Shown: positions 8,828 through 18,505, counted from the stretch's first letter. The stretch: 64,000 nt of DNA from Micrococcales bacterium UBA2037 (GCA_002333405.1 DDBH01000010.1:68027-132026); one strand, 5' to 3'. Made by a program: numbers and translations. The notes: generated by a model not told the origin, from the letters alone.

Positions 8828-9985
8828 ATTTCAACCAAGACTGAGCGACTCTCTCCCTACCTTGCAGGAACAGTAGCCTCTACAACTGGCTCAATCGCTA
8901 CCTTTGGCATTGCTATTGCCGGCCTTGGCTCAATGGGCGCAAGCGATTCACAAATCGCAACGGCATTGGTGGTGATGTTGCTTGGCTACGGCGTGCTGTC
9001 AATCGCCCTGAGCACCTGGCTAAAGATGCCAATCAGCATCGTTTGGTCCACTCCAGGCGCCGCCTTCCTTGCCACCAGCGCTGGGCTCGGGCTGTCCTAT
9101 GAAATGGCGGTTGGAGCATTCTTGTTCAGCAGCCTATTGGTGATTCTGACCGGTGCCTGGCCGGGGCTGAATAGATTCGTGGCAAAAATACCCCCTCAAA
9201 TTTCAGCTGCCATGTTGGCTGGCGTAATCTTCCCGTTCGTTGCGGCAACCGTGCATGCCGCGGTTGATTTTCCGGTTCTGATTCTTCCTGTAATCGCCAT
9301 CTGGCTCGGCCTAAACCGGCTGTTGCCACTCTGGGCGTCGCCGGTTGCGATCACCATTGGCTTTTTGCTTATCGGCTTCAGTGACGAGGCCAGCAGTTTT
9401 CAGGTGACAAGCTTTTGGCCTGATTTTGCAATGGTTGGTCCGATTTTTGATCTTGGTGCGATAGTCGCCATCGGGATTCCGCTTTATCTGATCACGATGG
9501 CATCCCAAAACCTACCTGGCTTGGCAATCATGTCCTCGCTTGGTTATCAAATACCAAGCTCCAAGGTATTTATCACTACCGGCATCGGATCGGTGGTGTC
9601 GGGGCTCTTTGGTGGTTTTGGTTTGAACCTTGCCGCAATCACAGCGGCACTCAATGCCGACTCAAGCGCCGCCAAGGACCCAGCTCGACGCTGGATAGCT
9701 GCATCCTGGGGCGGAGTTGTTTACATTGTTTTCGCGGTGTTTGCGGCAGTATTCGCCGCGTTTGTGTTGGCGGTGCCTCGCGAGTTGCTGCTGGCTCTTG
9801 CCGGCATTGCGCTGCTGAACACCTTCGCCTCGTCAATAAAGACAGCGGTGCTTGAGGATGGAACCAGGCTTGCTGGAATCGTCACCTTTGTTATCGGAGC
9901 CGCTGGGATCACGGTGCTCGGAATCGGTGGTGCGTTCTGGGCCCTGGTAGCCGGCGTTCTGGTTTGGTCTATTACTAAACGCTAG
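8828..9985 (+). CDS. BenE-family transporter, start uncertain
   Basis: Membrane protein with about 11-12 hydrophobic helices, matching the BenE (benzoate/proton symporter-like) family: the segments SIVWSTPGAAFLA, MASQNLPGLA and GFGLNLAAITAAL are typical. The first ATG is at 8933, but the frame stays open upstream and encodes family-like sequence (LSPYLAGTVASTTGSIA) that forms the first helix. No ATG, GTG or TTG occurs there; the best candidate is an ATT at 8828, eleven bases after AGGA and right after an A8 run. Start at 8933 would remove helix one. The substrate is unknown: many BenE homologues are not benzoate transporters. It ends four bases inside the convergent valS. Confidence 0.8.
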   Translation: MSTKTERLSPYLAGTVASTTGSIATFGIAIAGLGSMGASDSQIATALVVMLLGYGVLSIALSTWLKMPISIVWSTPGAAFLATSAGLGLSYEMAVGAFLFSSLLVILTGAWPGLNRFVAKIPPQISAAMLAGVIFPFVAATVHAAVDFPVLILPVIAIWLGLNRLLPLWASPVAITIGFLLIGFSDEASSFQVTSFWPDFAMVGPIFDLGAIVAIGIPLYLITMASQNLPGLAIMSSLGYQIPSSKVFITTGIGSVVSGLFGGFGLNLAAITAALNADSSAAKDPARRWIAASWGGVVYIVFAVFAAVFAAFVLAVPRELLLALAGIALLNTFASSIKTAVLEDGTRLAGIVTFVIGAAGITVLGIGGAFWALVAGVLVWSITKR

Positions 9986-12615
9986 GCCTGCTCTGGAGCA
10001 AATTCCAGGTTTTCAACCGAAACAACCTCATCAACCACGAACTTCAGTTCAGCAATTCGACCAACCCCTTGGAGGTCCTTTGCCAAAAGCTTTAGATTCT
10101 CAGGGCCCTTGATGGTGGCGGTTGAAATCTCAGCCTTCATCGAGAGCTTGTTGTCGGATTTCGACTTTCGAATCAATCCCAAAGCGCTGCTTGCATCCTT
10201 CAAGAGTTGTGGGTTAGCCCCTTGGATCTCGCCGGCTGTCGGCCACTTGGCCAGGTGAACGGTTCCTTCTTGCCACCATGACCATACTTCTTCGGCTGCA
10301 AACGGGATGAACGGTGCAAACAGTCTGACCATGACCCCAAGTGCCTGTCTTAGTGCCAGGACAGCGCTTCCGCGCTCTTGCTCGGTGAAGTCACCCTTGC
10401 CGTAGGCTCGCTCCTTCACCAGCTCAAGATAGTCGTCGGTGAATGCCCAGAAGAAGCTCTCGGTGAGCTCTAACGCCTTGGTGTGGTCGTACTTTTCAAA
10501 TGCGGCAGTTGCCTTTTCGACAACCTCTTGCAGCGTTGAGAGCATTGCCTGGTCGATTGCCTCGGTAACGCCATCGGTTGTCGCCGGAAGTTCGAAGCTC
10601 AGCGCAAATCTCGCTGCGTTCAGGAGCTTAATTGCTAGCCTGCGCCCGATCTTCATCTGGCCCTCATCAAAAGCAGCATCGGTGCCGAGTCGGGCTGATG
10701 CCGCCCAGTACCTAACGGCATCGGAGCCATGGTTTTCCAGAATCTCATTTGGCACAACTACGTTGCCCTTTGATTTGGACATCTTCTTTCGGTCTGGATC
10801 CAGGATCCAGCCTGAGATAGCTGCGTGCTTCCAGGGCGACTGCCCGTGCTCAAGCTTTGCTCGAACCAGGGTAGAAAACAGCCAGGTGCGAATGATGTCT
10901 TGGCCCTGTGGGCGCAAGTCATAAGGGTAGACCTTGGCAAACTTCTCTGGATCTGACAGCCAGCCTCCGGCAAGTTCTGGAGTAAGTGAACTGGTGGCCC
11001 AGGTATCCATGATGTCTAGTTCACCCATGAATCCACCAGGATGACCGCGCTGGGACTCGTCATAGCCGACCGGCGTGTCGCTTGAGGGGTCGACAGGAAG
11101 CTGTTCTGAGGTTGGCTGAATAGGTCTCTCGTAGTCAGGGTTGCCGTCTTTATCAAGTGGATACCAGATAGGGATTGGGACGCCAAAGAAGCGCTGTCTG
11201 GAAACTAGCCAGTCTCCGTTGAGTCCATTTATCCAGTCCTCGAGCCGAACTCGCATGAAATCAGGGTGGAAAGAAATTTCCTTGCCAAGTGCAATCAGAC
11301 TGTCTGCAAGCGGCTTGTCGTTCCCACCATTTTTGATATACCACTGGCGGGTGGAAACGATCTCAAGCGGCTTATCGCCTTTTTCAAAGAACTTAACAGG
11401 ATGCGTGATTGGCTTCGGTTCGCCAATCATGTCGCCAGATTCTTGAAGAGCCTTGACCAGGATGTCCTTTGCGGTGAAGACGGTCTTGCCCGCAAGTTCT
11501 TCATACAGCTCAGGGGCGTTGCTGGCTGCGATAACGTCTGGTGCCTCGCTGATGATTCGTCCATCAAAGCCAATGATCGCTCTGTTAGGGAGCTTCAGTT
11601 CGCGCCACCAAATGACATCTGTGACATCACCAAAGGTACAGATCATCGCAATTCCGGAACCCTTGTCCTTCTGAGCGAGTCGGTGCGCCAAAATCGGAAC
11701 CTCGACACCAAATAGTGGAGTTTTGGCGGTCTTGCCGAAGTACTCGGCATACCTTTCATCGTCTGGGTGTGCAACTAGCGCAACACAGGCTGGAATCAAC
11801 TCAGGCCTAGTTGTTTCGATGTAGATCTTGCCGTCTGGACCATCGAAGCCAATTCGGTGATACGCGCTTGGAACCTCTCGGTCTTCAAGTTCAGCCTGTG
11901 CCACAGCTGTTCTAAAGCTGACGTCCCAAAGAGTCGGGGCCATCGCCGAATAGGCCTCATCTCGGGCCAAGTTGTTCAGGAAAGCACGCTGAGAGACCAG
12001 CTGGGCTTCCTTGGAAATGGTTCGATAGCTCTGCGACCAGTCAACTGATAGACCAAGGTCGCGCCATAGGTTCTCAAAAGTCTGCTCATCTTCTTCGGTT
12101 AGCTGCTCACAAAGCGCGATGAAATTTTGCCGAGAGATCGGCAGCTGGTCCTGAATTCTGGTGGACTTGTTGTCTCCACCTACCTGCGGTGGCTGGAAGT
12201 CCTTTTGAAAGGGCAGGGTTGGATCACACCTAACGCCGTAGTAGTTCTGAACACGACGTTCGGTTGGCAAGCCATTGTCATCCCAACCCATTGGGTAGTA
12301 AACGTCATAGCCATTCATCCGCTTATATCTGGCAACCACATCGGTGTGGGTGTAGCTGAATACGTGCCCAACGTGAAGTGAGCCGGAAGCGGTTGGAGGG
12401 GGCGTGTCGATTGAATAGATGTTTTCTTTAGCCGCGCCCATGTCAAAGCCATAAACCTGTTTGGCCTCCCAATCAGGGGCCCACTTGGCTTCTAGGCCTT
12501 CTACGCCGGCTTTGTCTGGTACGGTTGCGGGCCCAAGCGGCTCGGGAATTGCGTTATTCAATAGGTATGACCTCGGTTTTTTCGACATCTCTAGATTAAC
12601 ATTGTTCTTGACCAT
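9982..12615 (-). CDS. valS: Valine-tRNA ligase
   Basis: Charges tRNA-Val with valine. Class I synthetase with the HIGH-type motif HVGH at about residues 81-84 and KMSKS near 610 (DRKKMSKSKGN). A large editing domain lies in between. At 877 residues it ends with a short C-terminal segment and lacks the long coiled-coil arm of the common bacterial ValS; together with the PMGWDDNGLPTE block this fits the type-2 form. The longest reading starts at 12672, inside ileS. ATG 12615 is preferred because GGAG lies five bases upstream; ATG 12588 also fits. Start codons of valS and ileS are only 19 bases apart. Confidence 0.95.
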   Translation of the reverse strand: MVKNNVNLEMSKKPRSYLLNNAIPEPLGPATVPDKAGVEGLEAKWAPDWEAKQVYGFDMGAAKENIYSIDTPPPTASGSLHVGHVFSYTHTDVVARYKRMNGYDVYYPMGWDDNGLPTERRVQNYYGVRCDPTLPFQKDFQPPQVGGDNKSTRIQDQLPISRQNFIALCEQLTEEDEQTFENLWRDLGLSVDWSQSYRTISKEAQLVSQRAFLNNLARDEAYSAMAPTLWDVSFRTAVAQAELEDREVPSAYHRIGFDGPDGKIYIETTRPELIPACVALVAHPDDERYAEYFGKTAKTPLFGVEVPILAHRLAQKDKGSGIAMICTFGDVTDVIWWRELKLPNRAIIGFDGRIISEAPDVIAASNAPELYEELAGKTVFTAKDILVKALQESGDMIGEPKPITHPVKFFEKGDKPLEIVSTRQWYIKNGGNDKPLADSLIALGKEISFHPDFMRVRLEDWINGLNGDWLVSRQRFFGVPIPIWYPLDKDGNPDYERPIQPTSEQLPVDPSSDTPVGYDESQRGHPGGFMGELDIMDTWATSSLTPELAGGWLSDPEKFAKVYPYDLRPQGQDIIRTWLFSTLVRAKLEHGQSPWKHAAISGWILDPDRKKMSKSKGNVVVPNEILENHGSDAVRYWAASARLGTDAAFDEGQMKIGRRLAIKLLNAARFALSFELPATTDGVTEAIDQAMLSTLQEVVEKATAAFEKYDHTKALELTESFFWAFTDDYLELVKERAYGKGDFTEQERGSAVLALRQALGVMVRLFAPFIPFAAEEVWSWWQEGTVHLAKWPTAGEIQGANPQLLKDASSALGLIRKSKSDNKLSMKAEISTATIKGPENLKLLAKDLQGVGRIAELKFVVDEVVSVENLEFAPEQA

Positions 12616-12634
12616 AACTTCTCCGAAAGCGCTG

Positions 12635-15600
12635 ATGTATCCAAAGCACAGGAATTCCTCCCAGGGGCCCAAGGCCTCACCTTCGTTTCCAGAACTTGAA
12701 AAGGAGGTGCTCGAGTATTGGGATGCCGATGGAACCTTTCAGGAGTCCATTGATCAGCGAGCGGCCATTGATGCCGAGGAGTTCGTGTTTTATGACGGCC
12801 CACCCTTTGCCAATGGGCTTCCTCACTACGGTCACCTACTCACCGGTTACGCAAAAGACTTAGTTCCACGGTATCAAACCATGCGCGGCAAGAAAGTGGA
12901 GCGCAGGTTTGGATGGGACACGCACGGGCTTCCGGCGGAAGTTGAAGCCGAGCGACTCCTAGGAATCTCTGGGCGCCCTGAGATCGAAAAGTTTGGCGTG
13001 GGTAAGTTCAACGACTTCTGCAGGACCTCGGTTTTGAAATACACCGAAGACTGGCGCAGCTACATCACCCGCCAGGCTCGCTGGGTGGATTTTGACAACG
13101 ACTATAAGACGCTGGATCAGAATTACACCGAGAGCGTGCTCTGGGCCTTCTCGCAGCTTCACCAAAAAGGCCTGATTTATGAGGGCTTCAAGGTCCTTGC
13201 TTACTGCTGGAGATGTGAAACACCGCTGTCCAACCACGAGCTTCGTATGGACGATGAGGTCTACCGAGACCGTCAGGACCAATCGGTATCCGTAACCTTC
13301 CCTGTGACCAGTCAGGGCGAACTTCACGGGGTGAAGCTTTTGGCTTGGACAACAACGCCATGGACACTTCCCACAAACTTTGCGCTGGCGGTGGGCCCAG
13401 AAATTGAGTACTCGGTTATTCAAGCTAAATCCAGTGTTTTGGGAGAGCAGCAGTATCTGCTTGCAACATCCTTGATCCCCGGCTACCTCAAGGAACTTGG
13501 GTTTGAGTCCATCGAGGATGCAACCGCAGCGGTTACTAAGAAGTTGATGGGTTCGGATTTGGCCGGCATTCGCTATGAGCCGGTCTTCGACTTCTATCGC
13601 GATGCTGAGAAATTTGACATTGAAAATGCCTGGCAGGTGCTGGTGGGGGACTACGTTACCGCCGATGACGGAACTGGAATCGTTCACCAGGCGCCGGCGT
13701 ATGGTGAAGATGACCAGATGCTGTGTTCCGCAGCCGGCATTCCAACTTATGTTTCTGTAAACGAACGGGGTGAGTTCACCTCCCTGATCGAGCCCTATCA
13801 GGGGCAGCACGTATTTGAGGCCAACAAGCCGATTACCCAAGACCTCAAGAGCTCAGGGCGACTATTTAGGCAGGCTTCCTACGAGCACAGCTACCCCCAC
13901 TGTTACCGGTGCAAGAATCCGCTGATTTATAAGGCGGTCTCTTCTTGGTTCGTTGAAACAACGAAAATCAAAGAGCGCATGCTGGAGCTGAACCAGGAAA
14001 TCAATTGGGTGCCTGAGCACACCAAAGACGGCGGCTTCGGAAAGTGGCTCGAGAATGTTCGCGACTGGGCCATATCCAGAAACCGCTTCTGGGGCGCTCC
14101 AATCCCGGTATGGAAGTCAGACGACCCGAACTACCCTCGGATTGATGTCTACGGCTCCCTTGATGAGCTAGAGCGGGATTTCGGTGTTAGGCCGAACGAT
14201 TTCCACAGACCAGTAATTGATGAACTCACAAGACCGAATCCAGACGATCCAACCGGTAAGTCAACAATGAGGAGAGTTCCCGAGGTTTTGGACTGCTGGT
14301 TTGAGTCCGGCTCAATGCCTTTTGCTCAGGTTCACTATCCATTTGAAAACCAGGAGTGGTTCGACTCTCACTTCCCTGGCGATTACATCGTTGAGTATGT
14401 GGGTCAGACCAAGGGTTGGTTCTACACCCTGCACGTTCTTTCCACTGCTTTGTTTGATCGACCCGCATTCAAGAATGCGGTGAGCCATGGAATTGTCTTG
14501 GGTAACGACGGACAGAAGATGTCCAAGAGTCTTAGAAACTACCCAGACGTAAATGAGGTCTTTGATCGCGATGGTTCTGATTCCATGCGCTGGTTCCTCA
14601 TGTCCAGTCCAATCCTGAGGGGTGGAAACCTTTCAGTCACTGAACAGGGCATTCGCGAGGGTGTTCGGCAGGCGCTGTTGCCGCTGTGGAATAGCTATTA
14701 CTTCTTCGCTCTCTATGCCAACGCCTCCAACTACACGGCAAGCCCATCCATGGCTTCCGAGGAGTTGCTGGATCGCTACATAATGGCCAAAACCAGAAGA
14801 CTAATTGAAGAAGTCACCGCAGATCTTGATGCCTTTGACAGCTTCTCGGCATCTGCCAAGGTCAGGGATTTTGCCGAGGTTCTAACAAATTGGTACATCC
14901 GTCGATCACGCGATCGCTTCTGGGCCGGTGACAAGGATGCCTTTGACACGCTCTACACGGTGCTGGAGTCGGTCTTTAGAGTCATCGCACCACTGTTGCC
15001 ACTGGCTGCCGAGGAAATGTGGCGGGGACTTACCGGCGGCAGGTCGGTTCACCTGGAGTCTTGGCCGGAGGCTGAGGAGTTCGTAGCTGACGATCGATTG
15101 GTTTCGGACATGGATGCCATCCGCGAGGCAGCTTCAGTCGGACTGTCACTTCGAAAGTCATCCAAGCTCAGAGTGAGATTGCCGTTGGCAAAACTAACCG
15201 TGGCTGTTGCCGACGTTCAGACTCTCGGCGCTTACGCTGACCTCTTAGCTGAAGAGCTCAACGTCAAAAGCGTCGAGGTGGTTGAGGCAGATTCAGAGAC
15301 AGCCAGCAAGTTCGGATTGGCTAAATCTCTGACAGTCAACGCTCGTGCGCTTGGGCCACGAGTGGGCAAGGACGTTCAGCGCATCATCGGCCAGGCCAAG
15401 TCTGGTAACTGGCAGCAAACCCCCGATGGTGTCGAAGTGGATGGAACCAAGCTGGAGGCAGGAGAGTATGAGCTAACTCTGGTGGCAAACGCCGACGACA
15501 GCAGCCAGCTGGTGGGCCTTACCTCGCTCGGCTTTGTGTTGCTCGACACTAGATTGACCCCGGAATTGTTGGCCGAAGGCCTAGCCAGGGACACCATTCG

Positions 15601-15820
15601 GCACGTACAGCAGGCCAGAAAAGATGCGGACCTCGATGTCTCAGATCGAATCAGTCTGGCTTTGACGGCTGATGAAGAATCTGTGACCGCACTCATCCAG
15701 CACCAGGAGCTCATATCCAAAGAGACCCTTGCCACTGAGCTCTCTATAGTTGCCGGAGCCGCAAGCAGCTTGCAGATTGGTGAAACCGGACAACTGGATA
15801 TTTCCGTGGTAAAAAATTGA
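12635..15820 (+). CDS. ileS: Isoleucine-tRNA ligase, type 2
   Basis: Charges tRNA-Ile with isoleucine and edits misloaded valine. Class I motifs: HYGH at residues 64-67 and KMSKS at 628-632. Length of 1061 residues and the eukaryote-like blocks RFGWDTHGLPAE and YCWRCETPLSNHE place it in the IleS2 type. The C-terminal end carries the DUF5915-like anticodon region (RLTPELLAEGLARDTIRHVQQ) and no C-terminal zinc finger of the E. coli type. A longer frame from 12461 overlaps valS and is not real. The stop overlaps the folC TTG start (TTGA). Confidence 0.96.
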   Translation: MYPKHRNSSQGPKASPSFPELEKEVLEYWDADGTFQESIDQRAAIDAEEFVFYDGPPFANGLPHYGHLLTGYAKDLVPRYQTMRGKKVERRFGWDTHGLPAEVEAERLLGISGRPEIEKFGVGKFNDFCRTSVLKYTEDWRSYITRQARWVDFDNDYKTLDQNYTESVLWAFSQLHQKGLIYEGFKVLAYCWRCETPLSNHELRMDDEVYRDRQDQSVSVTFPVTSQGELHGVKLLAWTTTPWTLPTNFALAVGPEIEYSVIQAKSSVLGEQQYLLATSLIPGYLKELGFESIEDATAAVTKKLMGSDLAGIRYEPVFDFYRDAEKFDIENAWQVLVGDYVTADDGTGIVHQAPAYGEDDQMLCSAAGIPTYVSVNERGEFTSLIEPYQGQHVFEANKPITQDLKSSGRLFRQASYEHSYPHCYRCKNPLIYKAVSSWFVETTKIKERMLELNQEINWVPEHTKDGGFGKWLENVRDWAISRNRFWGAPIPVWKSDDPNYPRIDVYGSLDELERDFGVRPNDFHRPVIDELTRPNPDDPTGKSTMRRVPEVLDCWFESGSMPFAQVHYPFENQEWFDSHFPGDYIVEYVGQTKGWFYTLHVLSTALFDRPAFKNAVSHGIVLGNDGQKMSKSLRNYPDVNEVFDRDGSDSMRWFLMSSPILRGGNLSVTEQGIREGVRQALLPLWNSYYFFALYANASNYTASPSMASEELLDRYIMAKTRRLIEEVTADLDAFDSFSASAKVRDFAEVLTNWYIRRSRDRFWAGDKDAFDTLYTVLESVFRVIAPLLPLAAEEMWRGLTGGRSVHLESWPEAEEFVADDRLVSDMDAIREAASVGLSLRKSSKLRVRLPLAKLTVAVADVQTLGAYADLLAEELNVKSVEVVEADSETASKFGLAKSLTVNARALGPRVGKDVQRIIGQAKSGNWQQTPDGVEVDGTKLEAGEYELTLVANADDSSQLVGLTSLGFVLLDTRLTPELLAEGLARDTIRHVQQARKDADLDVSDRISLALTADEESVTALIQHQELISKETLATELSIVAGAASSLQIGETGQLDISVVKN

Positions 15821-17151
15821 GCAGTTCCGATAATTTTGACACCATAGACCAAGTTCTGGCAGCCCTGTATGCCAGGCAGCCTGAGAGCAAAATTGAGGCC
15901 CGCTTAGATCCAACCAAGCGACTGGTCGACCTAATGGGAAGCCCGCAGGCAAACTACAAAATCATTCACATAACCGGCACCAATGGCAAGACTTCAATAG
16001 CCAGGATCACCGAACGGCTGTTGCGCGAACACGGGCTTAGAACTGGCCGCCTTACCAGTCCACACCTAGTGAAATTCAATGAGCGCATTGCCCTAGACGG
16101 TGAGCCAGTTGAGGATCAGCGGATCATCGATGCTTTTCAGGAAAACCTGCCGCTGATTGATTTGGTTGACCAGGAGCTCGAATTGGCCGGCGAAGCTGCA
16201 CTAACTTTTTTTGAGGTATTCACGGCGTTGGCATTTCATGTTTTCTCCGACGCGCCAATTGATGTCTTGGTGCTGGAGGTCGGCATCGGAGGCCTCTGGG
16301 ATGCAACGAACGTTGCAGATGCAGACGTTGCAGTATTTGGGTCAATTGCGCTGGACCACCAAAAAACGCTAGGTGAAACGGTCGAGGAAATTGCAGAAAC
16401 CAAGGCTGGAATCATCAAGCCAGGCTCGATCGTGGTTTCAAATTCACAGCTGGCTAGCGTCGAGGCAATCCTGAGGCGTCATGCTGAGAATGATGTTTTT
16501 ATAGGCGGCGGCGAGTTCAAGTTCTCCGATGCCGAGCCAGATGGCTTCGGCACCAGGTTCACAGTCCAAGCAATTTTTTCGGAATACCCGTCAGTCTGGA
16601 TGCCGATCATTGGGCAGCACCAGGCTCAGAATGCAACGACTGCGATCGTGGCAGTGGAGGCATTTTTGGGCAGGTCGATCGCAGACGAGGTGCTGCGAGC
16701 AGCCCTGGCAGACGCGATAACCCCTGGCAGGTTGCAGGTGGTCAGCAAGGAACCTCTGGTTGTTCTAGACGGTGCTCATAACCCAGCTGGGCTGGAAAGC
16801 CTGCGCGAGGCCATGAACTGGCATTTTGCAGCCCCCAAAGCAATCGGTGTGGTTGGAATGGTGGGCGACAAAGACCTTGTTTCAAGCGCTCAAGAGCTGG
16901 CAGGGGTTTTCGAGCACCTGATAATCACTAGCGTTCCAGGCGGCAGGGGAATTCCGGCATCTGAACTGGAAGCGGTATTTACCGACCAGGGCGTGTTGGT
17001 CGATGAAATTGACGAGGATTTTTGGTCGGCGCATAGCAGTGCCGTTAAACTTGGTGCAGAAACCAACCGGCCGGTCTTTGTTAGTGGCTCCCTCTATCTT
17101 GTTGGGGCACTGCTCGAACGGCTTCAAGACAAGGATGATGGTGAAGAGTAA
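15817..17151 (+). CDS. folC: Folylpolyglutamate synthase / dihydrofolate synthase
   Basis: Mur-ligase family enzyme that adds glutamate to dihydropteroate or folates. The ATP-binding loop ITGTNGKTS is at about residues 52-60, followed by RTGRLTSPHLVKFNERI, and LDGAHNPAG lies in the C-terminal domain. Length 444 is normal. The TTG start overlaps the ileS stop codon in the form TTGA, so translation is probably coupled. The pabB/pabC-type genes that supply the pABA part of folate are also in this window. Confidence 0.95.
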   Translation: MSSSDNFDTIDQVLAALYARQPESKIEARLDPTKRLVDLMGSPQANYKIIHITGTNGKTSIARITERLLREHGLRTGRLTSPHLVKFNERIALDGEPVEDQRIIDAFQENLPLIDLVDQELELAGEAALTFFEVFTALAFHVFSDAPIDVLVLEVGIGGLWDATNVADADVAVFGSIALDHQKTLGETVEEIAETKAGIIKPGSIVVSNSQLASVEAILRRHAENDVFIGGGEFKFSDAEPDGFGTRFTVQAIFSEYPSVWMPIIGQHQAQNATTAIVAVEAFLGRSIADEVLRAALADAITPGRLQVVSKEPLVVLDGAHNPAGLESLREAMNWHFAAPKAIGVVGMVGDKDLVSSAQELAGVFEHLIITSVPGGRGIPASELEAVFTDQGVLVDEIDEDFWSAHSSAVKLGAETNRPVFVSGSLYLVGALLERLQDKDDGEE

Positions 17152-17545
17152 ATCCTCAAAAAGAGCACTGGCTTCGATTGCGCTGAGCTTTGAAGCTTTC
17201 GTGGTGTTCTTCGCCACCCTGACGGCCTTCGGTCTGAAGGCCGCGGACATCAGCCCGAATCTTCCTCAAACAGAAATCATTTGGGCCATTGGTTTGACCC
17301 TGGCGCTGCTTTGCATTTTGACTCCAGCGCTGCTTTCCGAGCCCTTCGGCTACGCACTTGGCTGGTTGATCCAGGTTGTAGTGCTGGCTTCGGGCTTTTG
17401 GCTGTGGGGCATGTTTGTTATCGGCTCCATTGTTGCCGGTATGTGGATTTGGGCTCTGGTTGCCGGTGGCACAATAGACAAAGCTCGCGCGAATGTAGAC
17501 AAATTGAAAGGACTCACCGAAGATGCAGACCCTAGTTCTAATTAA
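17141..17545 (+). CDS. DUF4233 membrane protein
   Basis: Small membrane protein of about 134 residues with four hydrophobic segments (roughly 12-34, 45-65, 69-88 and 90-110) and a short charged tail. Its place between folC and ndk is the conserved location of DUF4233 proteins in actinobacteria, and the FGLKAAD block after the first helix fits. Start codons ATG 17135, ATG 17138 and GTG 17141 are all possible; GTG is chosen because AAGGA lies five bases upstream. It overlaps the end of folC by 11 bases and the start of ndk by 23. Function unknown. Confidence 0.8.
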   Translation: MKSKSSKRALASIALSFEAFVVFFATLTAFGLKAADISPNLPQTEIIWAIGLTLALLCILTPALLSEPFGYALGWLIQVVVLASGFWLWGMFVIGSIVAGMWIWALVAGGTIDKARANVDKLKGLTEDADPSSN

Positions 17546-17936
17546 GCCAGATGGCGTTCGAAGGAACCTGATTGGCGAGATAATCTCCCGCTGTGAGCAA
17601 AAGGGCTATCAAGTCGCCAAGCTAGAGAAGCTAACTCCCTCTCGAGAGTTGCTTGCCAAGCACTACGCGGAGCACGAGGGTAAGGCCTTTTACGAGCCAC
17701 TTATGGAATTCATGATGTCTGGCCCGGTCGTAGCTATCGCGCTAGAGGGCAACCGCGTGATCGAAGGTTTCCGAGTTCTTGCTGGACCAACCGATCCAAC
17801 CGTGGCGGCTCCGGGAACTATCAGAGGCGACTTAGGTCGAGACTGGGGCACAAAGGTGGTTCAAAACCTTGTGCACGGTTCCGACTCAGACGACAGCGCC
17901 GAGCGCGAACTGGCCCTTTGGTTCGACCAGAACTAG
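17523..17936 (+). CDS. ndk: Nucleoside-diphosphate kinase
   Basis: Transfers the gamma phosphate between nucleoside triphosphates and diphosphates. The 137 residues show the family start LVLIKPDGVRRNLIGEI and the active-site NLVHGSDS block with the phosphorylated His at about 118. The loop APGTIRGDLG is conserved. Its start lies inside the last codons of the DUF4233 gene, and its stop overlaps the stop of the VKOR-type gene on the other strand. Confidence 0.97.
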   Translation: MQTLVLIKPDGVRRNLIGEIISRCEQKGYQVAKLEKLTPSRELLAKHYAEHEGKAFYEPLMEFMMSGPVVAIALEGNRVIEGFRVLAGPTDPTVAAPGTIRGDLGRDWGTKVVQNLVHGSDSDDSAERELALWFDQN

Positions 17937-18499
17937 AACAGAGTCGGCCAGAACTCCCAGAACTGCACCAAAATCAAAACGGCAATAATCAAGTAGGTCA
18001 TCAGCGCCAGGACCCAGCTCCAGGAGTAAACAAACTCGCCCAGCTTTGGCCTATTTCCCAGATGTCCATCGTTTAGGGTTCGACCGAGCGTCATCCAGAA
18101 CAGCGGAATTGTGGCAGTCCAGGCAACCATGCAGTAAATGCAAAGTGAGCCAATTACGTAAGCCGACTGGGTGAATAACCAAATAACAAAAACGAAGGCA
18201 CCGGCATGTCCGGCAAGGAATAAGCGCCAGAACCAGGGGGCAAATTTTGCTCCGGCAAGCATTGCCATTCCCACTACTACGGGAGCAAAGAACGCTGCTA
18301 AGCCAATTAGTGGGTTAGGGAAACCCAGCAGAGCGGCCTGCTCACTGAGCATTACCGACTTGCAGCTAAGAAACGGTGAGATGTCGCAAGAGGTTGAAGC
18401 CAGCGGATTTGCAGCAACGTGCAAGCGCTCTAGAGTCAAACCGAAGCTTGCAATCCAGCCCATTACACCGAGCGAGATTAGGGCAATTGGAAATAGCAT
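17933..18499 (-). CDS. Vitamin K epoxide reductase (VKOR) family protein
   Basis: Membrane thiol oxidoreductase that takes electrons from a DsbA-like partner and passes them to quinone to drive disulfide formation outside the membrane (family role). Four to five helices are visible in 188 residues. The loop pair Cys38/Cys46 (SCDISPFLSC) and the redox pair CIYC at 120-123 are both present. No DsbA-like domain is fused. The start ATG 18499 is chosen over TTG 18505 because a GATAAT hexamer lies six bases ahead of the ATG. It is divergent from rne. Confidence 0.9.
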   Translation of the reverse strand: MLFPIALISLGVMGWIASFGLTLERLHVAANPLASTSCDISPFLSCKSVMLSEQAALLGFPNPLIGLAAFFAPVVVGMAMLAGAKFAPWFWRLFLAGHAGAFVFVIWLFTQSAYVIGSLCIYCMVAWTATIPLFWMTLGRTLNDGHLGNRPKLGEFVYSWSWVLALMTYLIIAVLILVQFWEFWPTLF

Positions 18500-18505
18500 C
18501 TTCAA

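Noticed and set aside
10439..10924. Plus-strand frame of 161 codons inside valS
   Set aside because: Ser/Ala-rich shadow of the valS coding strand.
12461..12634. N-terminal extension of IleS by 58 codons
   Set aside because: It lies antisense to the valS 5' coding part and has no synthetase-like sequence; ATG 12635 starts the conserved protein.
12959..13840. Long minus-strand frame of 293 codons inside ileS
   Set aside because: It lies fully antisense to the IleS core, and its composition is that of a shadow frame without recognisable domains.
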